A stretch of 64,000 nt of DNA from an uncultured Pelagibacteraceae bacterium (GTDB lineage: Bacteria; Pseudomonadota; Alphaproteobacteria; Pelagibacterales; Pelagibacteraceae), in NCBI GenBank assembly GCA_902543485.1, contig CACBYP010000003.1, forward strand, positions 91,549 to 155,548, in the 5' to 3' direction. Shown one piece after another: positions 25,559 through 34,307 of this stretch (the stretch's first letter is position 1; each line of letters opens with the position of its first letter). Below the pieces are notes generated by a model, which was not told the DNA's origin, ran no database searches, and saw nothing but the letters and a program-made list of their open reading frames with translations. Both the position numbers and the translations under genes were made by a program.

Positions 25559-26147
25559 TGACAAGTTTTGCCTTCTTTAAATAGATATGTCTCCCTTTTG
25601 TATATTTATAAAAATATACGAATCTAAAATTTTCTTTTAATATTTTTTTTGAACTTAAAAACTTTTTAAATAAATTATCAGAAGTTAAAGAATTATTTAC
25701 TGAAGCTATTGTTAAATGCGGTTTCCAATTTTTATTAACAAATGGATAACCGAAAATCCTATAATTTCTATTAAATTCTTTATTTTTGAATTTTAATTTT
25801 TCTAATTTTTTAAATTTCTTAAATTTAAGTAATAATTTATCTTGGATTCTTTGCAATGTTTTATTTTTTTTTACCAAAAGAATAAATGTTATTTTTTTTG
25901 TGATAGGGTCCGATTCAAAATAATATCTTTTTTTTATAATTATCTTTAATTCATTTAATTTTAAATTTTTAATTTTAATTTCATTTTTTAAATTTATTTT
26001 GCTATTAATTTTCAAATTGAAAATAGTCAAATGAGGTAAATGATCGACGTAAGTTTGTTTTCCAAATTTTTTAAAAACTTCACCTTTGTATTTTTTTACT
26101 TCCAGAAAGATTTTTTTGTTAGGTTTTATTAATGCTACTAAGTTCAT
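25548..26147 (-). CDS. 2H phosphoesterase superfamily protein
   Basis: 199 residues. Two HxT motifs 105 residues apart define the 2H fold: His39/Thr41 in HLPHLTIF and His144/Thr146 in WKPHLTIAS. Known members open cyclic phosphodiesters (2',3'-cyclic nucleotides, ADP-ribose 1'',2''-cyclic phosphate) or ligate RNA ends (ThpR). The spacing and Lys-rich sequence do not identify a subgroup. It begins 29 nt inside the upstream nucleotidyltransferase-phosphatase gene and overlaps the next gene by 11 nt. Its place inside a sugar operon suggests work on a sugar phosphodiester rather than on RNA (inference). A second 2H protein lies at 34308-34820. Confidence 0.8.
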   Translation of the reverse strand: MNLVALIKPNKKIFLEVKKYKGEVFKKFGKQTYVDHLPHLTIFNLKINSKINLKNEIKIKNLKLNELKIIIKKRYYFESDPITKKITFILLVKKNKTLQRIQDKLLLKFKKFKKLEKLKFKNKEFNRNYRIFGYPFVNKNWKPHLTIASVNNSLTSDNLFKKFLSSKKILKENFRFVYFYKYTKGRHIYLKKAKLVNEK

Positions 26148-27546
26148 TTATTTTGAAATATAATATTTTTTTAAGAGATTTTCTCTCTATATTGGGTATC
26201 AATTTACCATTCAAAATTATAAAATTTAATTCTTTTAAATGGTCAATATTAATTTTATACCAGTCACTCATCTCAATATTGAAAAATTTGCCTATTAAAC
26301 ATCTAAGAAAAACATTATGGGTCACAACTAAATAATTAGTTGAAATATTTTTTTGATCTAATGATATAAGAGTATTTGTAAAATGATTAACTCTACTTAA
26401 AACCATTTTATTGTTTTCACCTGATGGAAATCTGACATCTTTTTTATCATTCCAACCCTTTATTATTGATGGAAATTTATCTTTTAATTGGTTGAAATTT
26501 AATCCATCAGCTTTGCCGTAATTTATCTCTTTTAAATTATTATTTAATTTAATTTTTTTGTTTGATTGAAATAACTTCGCTGTTTGTATAGCTCTCTTTA
26601 AAGGGCTAGAAAATATTCTACCGTATTTTTTGTTAAATTTTTTTTTTGGCCTCAATATTCCTATATCATTTTTACCTAAAAAAGATCCATCATTATTCTT
26701 AGTTTTTGCATGGCGTATAAATGTAACTGAACTTGTATTTTTTTTATAACTTTTTAGCCTTTTATAAAACATATCTAAAAATTTTTTAATAATTCTTAAG
26801 ATTTCTGAATCTTTATTTTTTAATAATCTATGAATCTGCTTTATAAATTTTTTGTCAAAATTTTGGGTAATTAAAAATATTTCCTCATTTTTTTTATTTA
26901 ATTTTACATTTTTTTGTTTGAGGAATTTATAGAAATTATTTACATTTTGACTAAATATATGCTTAGAATAATTTAGTATATTTAACTTATCTAAATTTTT
27001 ATAATAGGACTTTATTTGATAGTTATTTTTTTTGAAAATGTAACTATAAATTGATATTTGATGACTTTTTAAATCTTTATAATATTTGTTTATTGCTCTT
27101 CTTGAGTAAAAAAAATCAATCAGTTGTAAATTATTGACATTATAAATATCTTTTAATTTTAAACCAATTGATATGTTTTTTCTTTCCCAATCAAAACAAG
27201 TAAATGGACTCTTAATTACATGTTCTACATGTCCTTTAATATCATAAATCATCAAATGGACAGTAAAATAAACATTTTTATTATATTTTAATGGGCCAAA
27301 CGTATCGTTAATTTTAACTTTTTTTTTTGTATTAAAATTATGTTTTTTTACTATTAATTTACATTTACTATATATTTCTTTGGATATTTTTTTTGAAATA
27401 ATTACTAAATCTAAATCTCCTATGTCATTTAATTTTTTATTTTGGGCAAATGAACCTACAATGTTGGCTGAAATTACTCCATCTATTGCATAAATTTTAT
27501 TTAATAAATTTACAATATTTTTTTTGTTTTTTTTAATATTATCCAA
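26119..27546 (-). CDS. Fusion: nucleotidyltransferase domain + histidine phosphatase domain
   Basis: 475 residues in one frame. Residues about 10-110 form a Pol-beta-like nucleotidyltransferase: G31-S32 in NIVGSFAQ and the metal pair Asp44/Asp46 in IGDLDLVII. Residues about 115-270 are helical and Lys/Asn-rich, perhaps a substrate-binding domain. Residues 272-475 are a phosphoglycerate-mutase-type phosphatase: R278-H279 in TFIRHAKT, SSPLKRAIQTA, the acid in FPSGEN near 377, and His410 in LVVTHNV. Both active sites look complete. The start is a TTG at 27546 overlapping the GtrA-RPE gene by 8 nt. It may transfer a nucleotide to and remove a phosphate from a pentulose or pentitol phosphate; that is inference. 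Confidence 0.8.
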   Translation of the reverse strand: MDNIKKNKKNIVNLLNKIYAIDGVISANIVGSFAQNKKLNDIGDLDLVIISKKISKEIYSKCKLIVKKHNFNTKKKVKINDTFGPLKYNKNVYFTVHLMIYDIKGHVEHVIKSPFTCFDWERKNISIGLKLKDIYNVNNLQLIDFFYSRRAINKYYKDLKSHQISIYSYIFKKNNYQIKSYYKNLDKLNILNYSKHIFSQNVNNFYKFLKQKNVKLNKKNEEIFLITQNFDKKFIKQIHRLLKNKDSEILRIIKKFLDMFYKRLKSYKKNTSSVTFIRHAKTKNNDGSFLGKNDIGILRPKKKFNKKYGRIFSSPLKRAIQTAKLFQSNKKIKLNNNLKEINYGKADGLNFNQLKDKFPSIIKGWNDKKDVRFPSGENNKMVLSRVNHFTNTLISLDQKNISTNYLVVTHNVFLRCLIGKFFNIEMSDWYKINIDHLKELNFIILNGKLIPNIERKSLKKILYFKINELSSINKT

Positions 27547-28585
27547 TTTCGTACCTTGAAACTGTTTGAAGTTTCATAATTTCTATTATAGGTTTTTCAC
27601 TTCGTAGTACAGCTGCACCAGAAACTATTTTTTCACAATTAATTTTTTTTATGATTTTCGAGTTTACACCTCCATCAACCAATATTTTCATTTTTTTTCT
27701 GCTTCTATTCTTGTCAATTCTTTTAATTAAATCGAGGGCTCTAATATTGAATTTTTGACCTGAATATCCTGGGTTATCAATAGACAAAATCATAATTTCT
27801 TTAAAATTATTTAATATATGATCTAGATTTTGGTATTTATATTTTGCTGTTAATACAACTCCTGGAAGAACGTTATGTTTTAAAATATAATCTCTGAGGT
27901 CATTTAAATTCTCGTCTATTTCATAATGTATATAAATAATTTTAGAAAATTTTATAACTTTATCTATTATATACATAGGTGTTTTTGACATAATATGAGT
28001 ATGTATTTCTTTCTTAGGCCAATAAGAATTAATTTGCTCTAACTTTGAAAAATCTATGAGGTCAGCACTTTCTCTCATTGTTCTGTCAACAACATCAACA
28101 TGAATAAAATCAGGATATTCTCCTATTTTACTTTTTATTTTATCTAACTCCTCATGTCCATTTGCGTATATAGCTACTCCTACGCTAATTATTTTTTTAA
28201 ACGTAAATGCTAAGTGAAAAAAATATCCAATTATAAAAAATGTTCCTGAAAAAAAAAGTCTTTGTAAATTGTAATCAAATTGTTCAATAATTATATAATT
28301 TTTTAGTACTTTTTGAATTGAAAAAGAGAACAACGAAATAATAAAAAAATAAACTAATGATCTTCTGAGATATATTTTAGGGACTGCAAAATTAAACCTT
28401 ATGTTGAAATAAAAAGCAAAAAATATTCCTAATATTAATGGTAGGTATGTATATATTGTTTCATATGCATTGAAATTTATTAGCATTTTTCTTGTTATAA
28501 GCTCAAGTAAAATTGATAAAAAACCAATTAAAATATAGATTATTAAAAACTTTTTTTGATATAAAAAAAAATAAAATTTTTTCAT
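27539..28585 (-). CDS. Fusion: GtrA-like membrane domain + ribulose-phosphate 3-epimerase
   Basis: 348 residues from the ATG at 28583-28585, 10 nt after the AraD stop; an upstream ATG at 28639 would overlap AraD by 44 nt. Residues about 13-130 hold four hydrophobic helices in the GtrA pattern (FLIIYILIGFLSILLELITR; LGIFFAFYFNIRFNF). Residues about 133-348 are an RPE barrel: FIHVDVVDRTMRE gives His162/Asp164, EIHTHIM gives His197, HYE follows, then SIDNPGYSGQKF and ILVDGGVN with Asp304. These match the metal ligands and acid/base pair of RPE, so the enzyme should be active at the cytosolic membrane face. It would interconvert D-ribulose-5-P and D-xylulose-5-P or a close analogue. GtrA proteins move lipid-linked sugars across membranes. 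Confidence 0.85.
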   Translation of the reverse strand: MKKFYFFLYQKKFLIIYILIGFLSILLELITRKMLINFNAYETIYTYLPLILGIFFAFYFNIRFNFAVPKIYLRRSLVYFFIISLFSFSIQKVLKNYIIIEQFDYNLQRLFFSGTFFIIGYFFHLAFTFKKIISVGVAIYANGHEELDKIKSKIGEYPDFIHVDVVDRTMRESADLIDFSKLEQINSYWPKKEIHTHIMSKTPMYIIDKVIKFSKIIYIHYEIDENLNDLRDYILKHNVLPGVVLTAKYKYQNLDHILNNFKEIMILSIDNPGYSGQKFNIRALDLIKRIDKNRSRKKMKILVDGGVNSKIIKKINCEKIVSGAAVLRSEKPIIEIMKLQTVSRYEIG

Positions 28586-28595
28586 CAGTTTTTTT

Positions 28596-29288
28596 TTAAT
28601 TTTGGCCGTAATATTTTTTTTTACTATGTTTTCTATCAAAATGAAATTTTGATATATATTTAGGTAATTTCGATTTGACTCCTATCTTAATTGAAGCATA
28701 AGCCATGTGTGCAATATACTCTATTAAATTTGAATTTATTACTGCCTTTGTATAATTTTCACCCCAGGCAAATTGCCCATGTCCTGAAACAAGTAATCCA
28801 GGACAGTTACTCATGTTAATTTTATCATCTGCTATTTTTTCACAAATAAGTTTTCCTGTAAAAAACTCATATTTTTTCATCTGTGCTCTGCTCAGATATT
28901 TGACTACAGGAATGTCTTTTTCCCAGAAATCTGCATGGGTAGTTCCCAGTAGTGGTATTGGTCTGGCTGCTTGAGCCCAAGCAGTTGCAAATTTGGAATG
29001 GCAATGAGAAATACTTTTAATATTTTTAAATTTCTTATAAATTTCTAAATGAGTTGGTGTATCAACAGAAGGTTTTAAATTAGTTTTATTTACTTTTTTT
29101 CCTGTTGGAATGTTAATCAATGGACAACTACCTTTGTTTAATTTCTTAACATTAACTCCACTGGGTTTTATAAAGAAATGATTTTCATTTACTCTAATAC
29201 TAACATTTCCAAATGAATGTTCACTTAATCCAAATTCTGTAAGTTTAATGTTTTGACTAATACAAATTTTTTCTAGTTTTTCGTACAT
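28596..29288 (-). CDS. L-ribulose-5-phosphate 4-epimerase (AraD/class II aldolase family)
   Basis: 230 residues, matching E. coli AraD (231) almost residue for residue at functional sites: Asp76 in SVDTPTH, zinc ligands His95 and His97 in ISHCHSKF, ATAWAQAARPIPLLGTTHAD with Asp120, zinc ligand His170 in SGHGQFAWG, and the C-terminal Tyr in KYYGQ. It should interconvert L-ribulose-5-P and D-xylulose-5-P with Zn2+ in the cytosol. No arabinose kinase or isomerase genes are near; instead it opens a sugar-polymer operon directly followed by an RPE-domain gene. The 144 nt upstream (29289-29432) is the longest non-coding stretch in this part of the island and probably holds the operon promoter. Confidence 0.9.
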   Translation of the reverse strand: MYEKLEKICISQNIKLTEFGLSEHSFGNVSIRVNENHFFIKPSGVNVKKLNKGSCPLINIPTGKKVNKTNLKPSVDTPTHLEIYKKFKNIKSISHCHSKFATAWAQAARPIPLLGTTHADFWEKDIPVVKYLSRAQMKKYEFFTGKLICEKIADDKINMSNCPGLLVSGHGQFAWGENYTKAVINSNLIEYIAHMAYASIKIGVKSKLPKYISKFHFDRKHSKKKYYGQN

Positions 29289-29432
29289 TATTAAATTATT
29301 AACAAATAATAAAAGATTTAGTAATTAAAAATTTAAATTTTTATTAGAAACTACGTGAAAAAAAATTTATCTAATTTTCTTATATTAATATTCATATTTA
29401 TATAAGTATTGTGATTTGCACTTTATTGTTAT

Positions 29433-31094
29433 TTATAATGTCTCTTTATCAGATGTTTGTATAAACAAATAATTATTTTTAAACTCGATTATATAATTTT
29501 TTTTAACTTTATATAAACAAGGTTGTTTAAAATCTCCGCATTTCCAATTAGTGCTAAGAAACAATTCAATTTCATCTGTTTTTAAAAGACTTTTAATTTT
29601 TGAATAATCATAGGTTTTGTTGATAGGATTTATCAAATTATTCAAAGTAAATTTATTAAAATTTTTTACAATCAACGAAGCGCCAAAAATTATTACTAAG
29701 ACTGGAAAAATATTGAAGTGAACTTTTTTTAATATTGATTGTTCATATATAATCAAGGATAAAAATAAGCATGGGAAAAAAATTAAGACCCCCCATCCAA
29801 ATCTTATTTCTGGGGCCTGAAACCATATTATGAAATTAATTAAATAAAGAATAATAAAACTATAATAAAAATTCGGGAGCTCATATTTTTTTTTTTTTAA
29901 AAAATTTTTAATATAAATAAAAAAAGAACAGATTAATGAAAAAATAAAAATAGTAAAACTGATTAATAAAAACGCGTCTGAAATAAAATAACTTTTAATC
30001 CATGGAATTATCCAATCAAAACTATTAAGAGTATAGTCAAAATTAAGATATTTATCTCTTAATGGCGTATCCCTAGCAAAACTTTTTGTCTGATTTAAAT
30101 AAAAATCTACCTGATTTTTAGACAAAGACCAGCTACTATTAAAACATGTAAATTTAAATGGAAATATTAAACAAGAACTTAAAATGAAATTTCGTATCAT
30201 CCATATAACTACCAAGACAGATCCTAAAAAAGACACTAAATTAAAAATTTTAATCTTTTTGTAATATTTTGCAAAAATTATAATTAAAAATAAAAAGGAT
30301 CCAATATATGTTAACTTGATAAGTATGCAAATTACTGTGCAAACTATTAGTAAATAATATGAATTTGACTCTTTTTTTTCTAAAAAATTTAAAAAAAGAT
30401 AGCCTGCTGCTATAAAAAAAATCATCCCAATTGTATCAACCTCGGGATTACCTAAATGGTTAAATATAATTCCATTATTAAAAGGATGTAAGTAACTAAA
30501 AATAAACAAGAAACATGTTGAAAAAAATAACGTAAAATAACTTATGCTAAATTTATTTTTATTTTCAAACAATTCATTAAAAATAAATGCAAAAGGTATA
30601 AAATTTACTACGTATAGAAAATTAAATTTTTTGTAGTCTAGACTGAATAGAGATAAGAATATATGCCAAACAGAATTTAATGCATAATGCCAATCTAATA
30701 TAGCTAAACCGAAAGTGACTTTATAATTATGTATCCAATTAATTGTTTGCAAATGATAAATTGGAGAGTCTACATTATTTCCATTCCAATACGAAAAAAA
30801 TGAAAATAAAAATAAAAAAAATGCTAATCCTAAAAATTTAATTTGTATTTTTTTTTTGAAATTTCCTAAAATAAAAAAGAAAATTCCAATTAAATAAAAT
30901 ATAATTTTTATTTTTTCTACAGGAAGAAAAAAGTTAATAATAATAATTAAAAGTATTAAAAAAAAAATGCCATATAAAAAATCAAAGTTTTTTATATATT
31001 GGTTTTTTGGTGGAAAAAATAATATTTTGAAAAAAAAGGAGTATCCTAAAATAATAAATGATATAAATATATTTCCTATAAAAGATATTATCAT
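29433..31094 (-). CDS. Polytopic membrane protein, GT-C-like (paralogue B)
   Basis: 553 residues, about 12 helices. NNVDSPIYHLQTI near residue 108 and SSCLIFPFKFTCFNSSW near 305 align with RPDAGLYHLPII and the TSGCVFYPLEITC loop of the protein at 17496-19166. Both end in a soluble tail with paired Cys (here WKCGDFKQPCLYK). The shared loops suggest a disulfide-stabilised periplasmic domain and a common ancestor. Probably a glycosyltransferase using polyprenyl-P-sugars (inference). It lies 2 nt after the stop of the membrane protein gene upstream. Confidence 0.7.
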   Translation of the reverse strand: MIISFIGNIFISFIILGYSFFFKILFFPPKNQYIKNFDFLYGIFFLILLIIIINFFLPVEKIKIIFYLIGIFFFILGNFKKKIQIKFLGLAFFLFLFSFFSYWNGNNVDSPIYHLQTINWIHNYKVTFGLAILDWHYALNSVWHIFLSLFSLDYKKFNFLYVVNFIPFAFIFNELFENKNKFSISYFTLFFSTCFLFIFSYLHPFNNGIIFNHLGNPEVDTIGMIFFIAAGYLFLNFLEKKESNSYYLLIVCTVICILIKLTYIGSFLFLIIIFAKYYKKIKIFNLVSFLGSVLVVIWMIRNFILSSCLIFPFKFTCFNSSWSLSKNQVDFYLNQTKSFARDTPLRDKYLNFDYTLNSFDWIIPWIKSYFISDAFLLISFTIFIFSLICSFFIYIKNFLKKKKYELPNFYYSFIILYLINFIIWFQAPEIRFGWGVLIFFPCLFLSLIIYEQSILKKVHFNIFPVLVIIFGASLIVKNFNKFTLNNLINPINKTYDYSKIKSLLKTDEIELFLSTNWKCGDFKQPCLYKVKKNYIIEFKNNYLFIQTSDKETL

Positions 31095-31096
31095 TA

Positions 31097-32278
31097 TTAA
31101 TTCATTCTTATAGCATCTCCGTTTATAATTTTAATTCCCTTCTCGGATTTATCGTCAACCCAACACTTGATTTTTTCTCTTGAATCAAGATATTTTATAA
31201 AAAAACCCTTTTCTACTTTTATTTTAAAATTAGCTGATATTGCATTTTTTGGTCCACAATAAGAATTATCTACATATTGAATATTTATTGGATTTATAAA
31301 AATTATCCAAGAAATCAAATTTCCTAAACAAATTAAATAAAATGCAGTTTTATTATTTAAGTTAAATATTAAGAAAAGAACTATTATTAAAAAAAGTTGA
31401 AGATAAGAAAATTCTGCAGGTATCCATAAAAAAATGAGCAAATTACCAAAACATAAAACTAACAATACATTTAAATTTGAAAATAACTTAATTTTGTTCA
31501 GATTTTTAAAAAAGAAAAAAAATATGAAAAATGCACTTACATAACCTAAAGTAATATAAATCTTGTAAGAAAATCTCGCAAGTAATCCAAATATTCCCTG
31601 ATCAATTGGCCTAGCAGCAGTTAGCCATGATAAACCGAAACTGTTATCAAACCAAATAGGAAGATAAAATAAACCTCCAAAAATGAAGGAGCAGATAAAT
31701 AGATTTATTCTTCGTGGCAAAGATATGTCATCTTTAAAATGATAAAAAAGAATAACAAATAATACAAATAATACATAATTTATTCTTGTGCCTATTGCAA
31801 AAGCAAACATAACTACTGCTATTTCAAATAATTTTTTACTTAAAAAAAATACTCCGCACGAAAAAAAAAAGAAAGCCCAAGAATAATCAATAGGTTCTAA
31901 ATTATCAAAAAATATTATTGGACTTGTTAAACAAAAGAATAAAAAAAAAATAATTTTGCTCAAAGATTTATCTTTACTAAATGTTAAGAAGAAAAAAATT
32001 AAACCTAATAATAAAAATAGGTAGGTTGCAAGATTCGCAGCAAAACTTCCAAAATAATATGACAAAAAACCTATGCCCAACTCTGCAACAGGATTCCCAG
32101 TGAATCTAGATGAAACAAAACGACCACCATTTAGTAGAGAATCAAATACATGAAGCATTGGTATTGTATCTTCATCAGATCCATATCCTCCAATAAAACA
32201 TAAAAAAAAACCTAGAAAAATTATTATAAAAAAAATAAAAAAAATTAAATTATTTTCATTTCTCTTTAATAATTCCAT
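31097..32278 (-). CDS. Polytopic membrane protein, GT-C-like, unknown
   Basis: 393 residues with about ten hydrophobic helices. The first periplasmic loop contains GGYGSDEDTIPML, an acidic motif placed as in GT-C glycosyltransferases. A second conserved-looking loop reads WFDNSFGLSWLTAARPIDQG. The tail after the last helix carries two Cys (YCGPKNAIS and IKCWVDD). No family is recognised with certainty. It lies 4 nt after the fcl stop and 2 nt before the start of the next membrane protein, so the three genes are probably cotranscribed with gmd-fcl. Confidence 0.6.
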   Translation of the reverse strand: MELLKRNENNLIFFIFFIIIFLGFFLCFIGGYGSDEDTIPMLHVFDSLLNGGRFVSSRFTGNPVAELGIGFLSYYFGSFAANLATYLFLLLGLIFFFLTFSKDKSLSKIIFFLFFCLTSPIIFFDNLEPIDYSWAFFFFSCGVFFLSKKLFEIAVVMFAFAIGTRINYVLFVLFVILFYHFKDDISLPRRINLFICSFIFGGLFYLPIWFDNSFGLSWLTAARPIDQGIFGLLARFSYKIYITLGYVSAFFIFFFFFKNLNKIKLFSNLNVLLVLCFGNLLIFLWIPAEFSYLQLFLIIVLFLIFNLNNKTAFYLICLGNLISWIIFINPINIQYVDNSYCGPKNAISANFKIKVEKGFFIKYLDSREKIKCWVDDKSEKGIKIINGDAIRMN

Positions 32279-32282
32279 ATTT

Positions 32283-33230
32283 TCAATTTCTAATTTTTTT
32301 ATAATTTTTATTTAAATCTTTATAAGTTTCGATAATTGCATTTTTTAGATCTGATTTATATTTCCATCCATACTTTAAAGCTAATTTTGTATTCAAAACT
32401 TTACTTTTCATACCATCCAACTTTTTGTTATTATCAAACTTTATTTCTAATTTTATATTTAAAATATTTAGAATATATTTAACGTATTGCTTAATAGATT
32501 TTTCATTTGAAGTTCCTATATTTATTAAATTATGTTTTACTTTTTTATTCATAAAGTATATTACAGCGTCAGCTAAATCATCAACGTAGATGACTTCTCT
32601 TTTAGCTTTCCCAGTTCCCCAAAGTTTTATTGATTTTTTATTTCTTAATTTTGCCAAATAAATTTTTTTTAATATAGCTGGTATAAAATGTGAATTTTGC
32701 AGATTATAATTATCCCCTGGTCCAAATGTATTGGTTGGCATTAAACATATATAATTTGTATTATGCTGGATATTGTAACTTTCGCATAACTTAATACCGG
32801 CTATTTTCGCTATAGCATATGGCTCATTTGTTGGTTCAAGTGGACCGGTTAAAAGGTATTCTTCTTTTATTGGTCTTTTACAATTTAAAGGATAAACACA
32901 ACTTGATCCCAAAAAAATAATATTTTTAATTCCGTTTTTAAAACTACCATTAATAAGATTGTTTTGAATTTCTAAATTTTCTCTTATGAAGTCTGCTCTA
33001 TAAATATTGTTTGCTTTGATACCTCCCACTTTAGCGGCAGCTATAATTACTATTTTTGGCTTTTTAATTTTTAAAAAATTATAGACATCATGTTGTTTTA
33101 ATAAGTTAAGTTTTTTTTTACTAACAATAATAATGTTTTTATAACCTCTTTTAGTAAGCATTTTTAAAATTGCTGTACCTACTAAACCATTGTGCCCAGC
33201 TAAAAAAATTTTATCTTTTTTTTTTATCAT
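32283..33230 (-). CDS. fcl: GDP-L-fucose synthase
   Basis: 315 residues. [17 protein letters not shown] at the N-terminus, [65 protein letters not shown] with the SxC and YxxxK catalytic residues, and [12 protein letters not shown] are specific for Fcl (WcaG). It epimerises and reduces GDP-4-keto-6-deoxymannose to GDP-L-fucose using NADPH. It overlaps gmd by 20 nt, so GDP-L-fucose is made by a coupled pair here. Confidence 0.95.
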   Translation of the reverse strand: MIKKKDKIFLAGHNGLVGTAILKMLTKRGYKNIIIVSKKKLNLLKQHDVYNFLKIKKPKIVIIAAAKVGGIKANNIYRADFIRENLEIQNNLINGSFKNGIKNIIFLGSSCVYPLNCKRPIKEEYLLTGPLEPTNEPYAIAKIAGIKLCESYNIQHNTNYICLMPTNTFGPGDNYNLQNSHFIPAILKKIYLAKLRNKKSIKLWGTGKAKREVIYVDDLADAVIYFMNKKVKHNLINIGTSNEKSIKQYVKYILNILNIKLEIKFDNNKKLDGMKSKVLNTKLALKYGWKYKSDLKNAIIETYKDLNKNYKKIRN

Positions 33231-34257
33231 TCCCTTTAAGCATATCTAGATCCATCTCTACCATTTCGTGAACTAATTTATTTATGTCAATTTTTGGTTT
33301 CCAATTAAGAATTTTTCTCGCTTTTTTTGAGTTACCTAAAAGCGTATCAACTTCAGCTGGCCTAAAGTACTTTTTATTGCACTCAATAATGACATCTCCA
33401 TTTGAATTGTATACTTTTTGATTTATTCCTTTTCCAGTCCATCTAATTTTCATATTTAATTTTTTACAAGTAAGTTTTATAAAATCTTTAACACTATATT
33501 GTTTTCCAGTAGCAATTACGTAATCATCGGGGTTTTTTTGTTGCATAATTTTCCACTGGGCTTCAACAAAATCTTTAGCATGACCCCAATCTCTTTTTGC
33601 ATCTAAATTCCCTAGTATTAATTTCTTTTGCAACCCTAATTTAATTCTACACAACCCTAAAGTAATTTTTCTAGTTACAAAAGTTTCTCCACGCACTGGA
33701 CTTTCATGATTAAACAAGATGCCATTGCATGCGTATATACCATATGCCTCTCTATAATTTTTAGTTATCCAATGTGCAAAAACTTTTGAAACTGCATATG
33801 GACTTCTTGGATAAAAAGGAGTTTTTTCAGATTGAGGTATTTCAACTACTTTACCAAACATCTCAGAAGTACCAGCTTGATAAAACTTTGTTTTATTCTC
33901 TAAATTCAAAAACTTTATGCATTCTAGTATTCTTAGGGCACCTAAAGCATCAACATTTGCTGTATATTCTGGTAATTGAAAAGATACTGCAACATGTGAT
34001 TGCGCAGCAAGATTATATATTTCATCTGGCTTAATTTTATTAATAATTTTTTGTATAGACAGTGAGTCAGTTAAGTCTCCGTAATGAACAAAAAAGTTTT
34101 TAATTTTTTTATTTTCATACAAATGATCTATTCGATCTGTGTTAATTGAAGAAGATTTTCTTTTTACACCATGAACAATATAATTTTTCTTAATTAAAAA
34201 TTCAGCTAAATATGAGCCATCCTGACCTGTAACACCAAATATGAGTGCTTTTTTCAT
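33211..34257 (-). CDS. gmd: GDP-mannose 4,6-dehydratase
   Basis: 348 residues, full length. [79 protein letters not shown] with Yxxx[17 protein letters not shown], and [15 protein letters not shown] are Gmd hallmarks. It removes water from GDP-D-mannose to give GDP-4-keto-6-deoxymannose, which fcl converts. It is divergent from the 2H phosphoesterase gene; the 48-nt gap holds both promoters, if any. Confidence 0.96.
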   Translation of the reverse strand: MKKALIFGVTGQDGSYLAEFLIKKNYIVHGVKRKSSSINTDRIDHLYENKKIKNFFVHYGDLTDSLSIQKIINKIKPDEIYNLAAQSHVAVSFQLPEYTANVDALGALRILECIKFLNLENKTKFYQAGTSEMFGKVVEIPQSEKTPFYPRSPYAVSKVFAHWITKNYREAYGIYACNGILFNHESPVRGETFVTRKITLGLCRIKLGLQKKLILGNLDAKRDWGHAKDFVEAQWKIMQQKNPDDYVIATGKQYSVKDFIKLTCKKLNMKIRWTGKGINQKVYNSNGDVIIECNKKYFRPAEVDTLLGNSKKARKILNWKPKIDINKLVHEMVEMDLDMLKGNDKKKR

Positions 34258-34307
34258 TATTAAATTTTTTCAAATAAAAGAGTTAATTTGTTTGCTATAA
34301 TAATTTG

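Noticed and set aside
26119-28585. The two domain fusions as frameshift or assembly artefacts
   Set aside because: Both run in single open frames with no homopolymer exactly at the junction that would need correction, and neighbours keep normal coupled spacing. Raw reads would be needed to exclude it fully.
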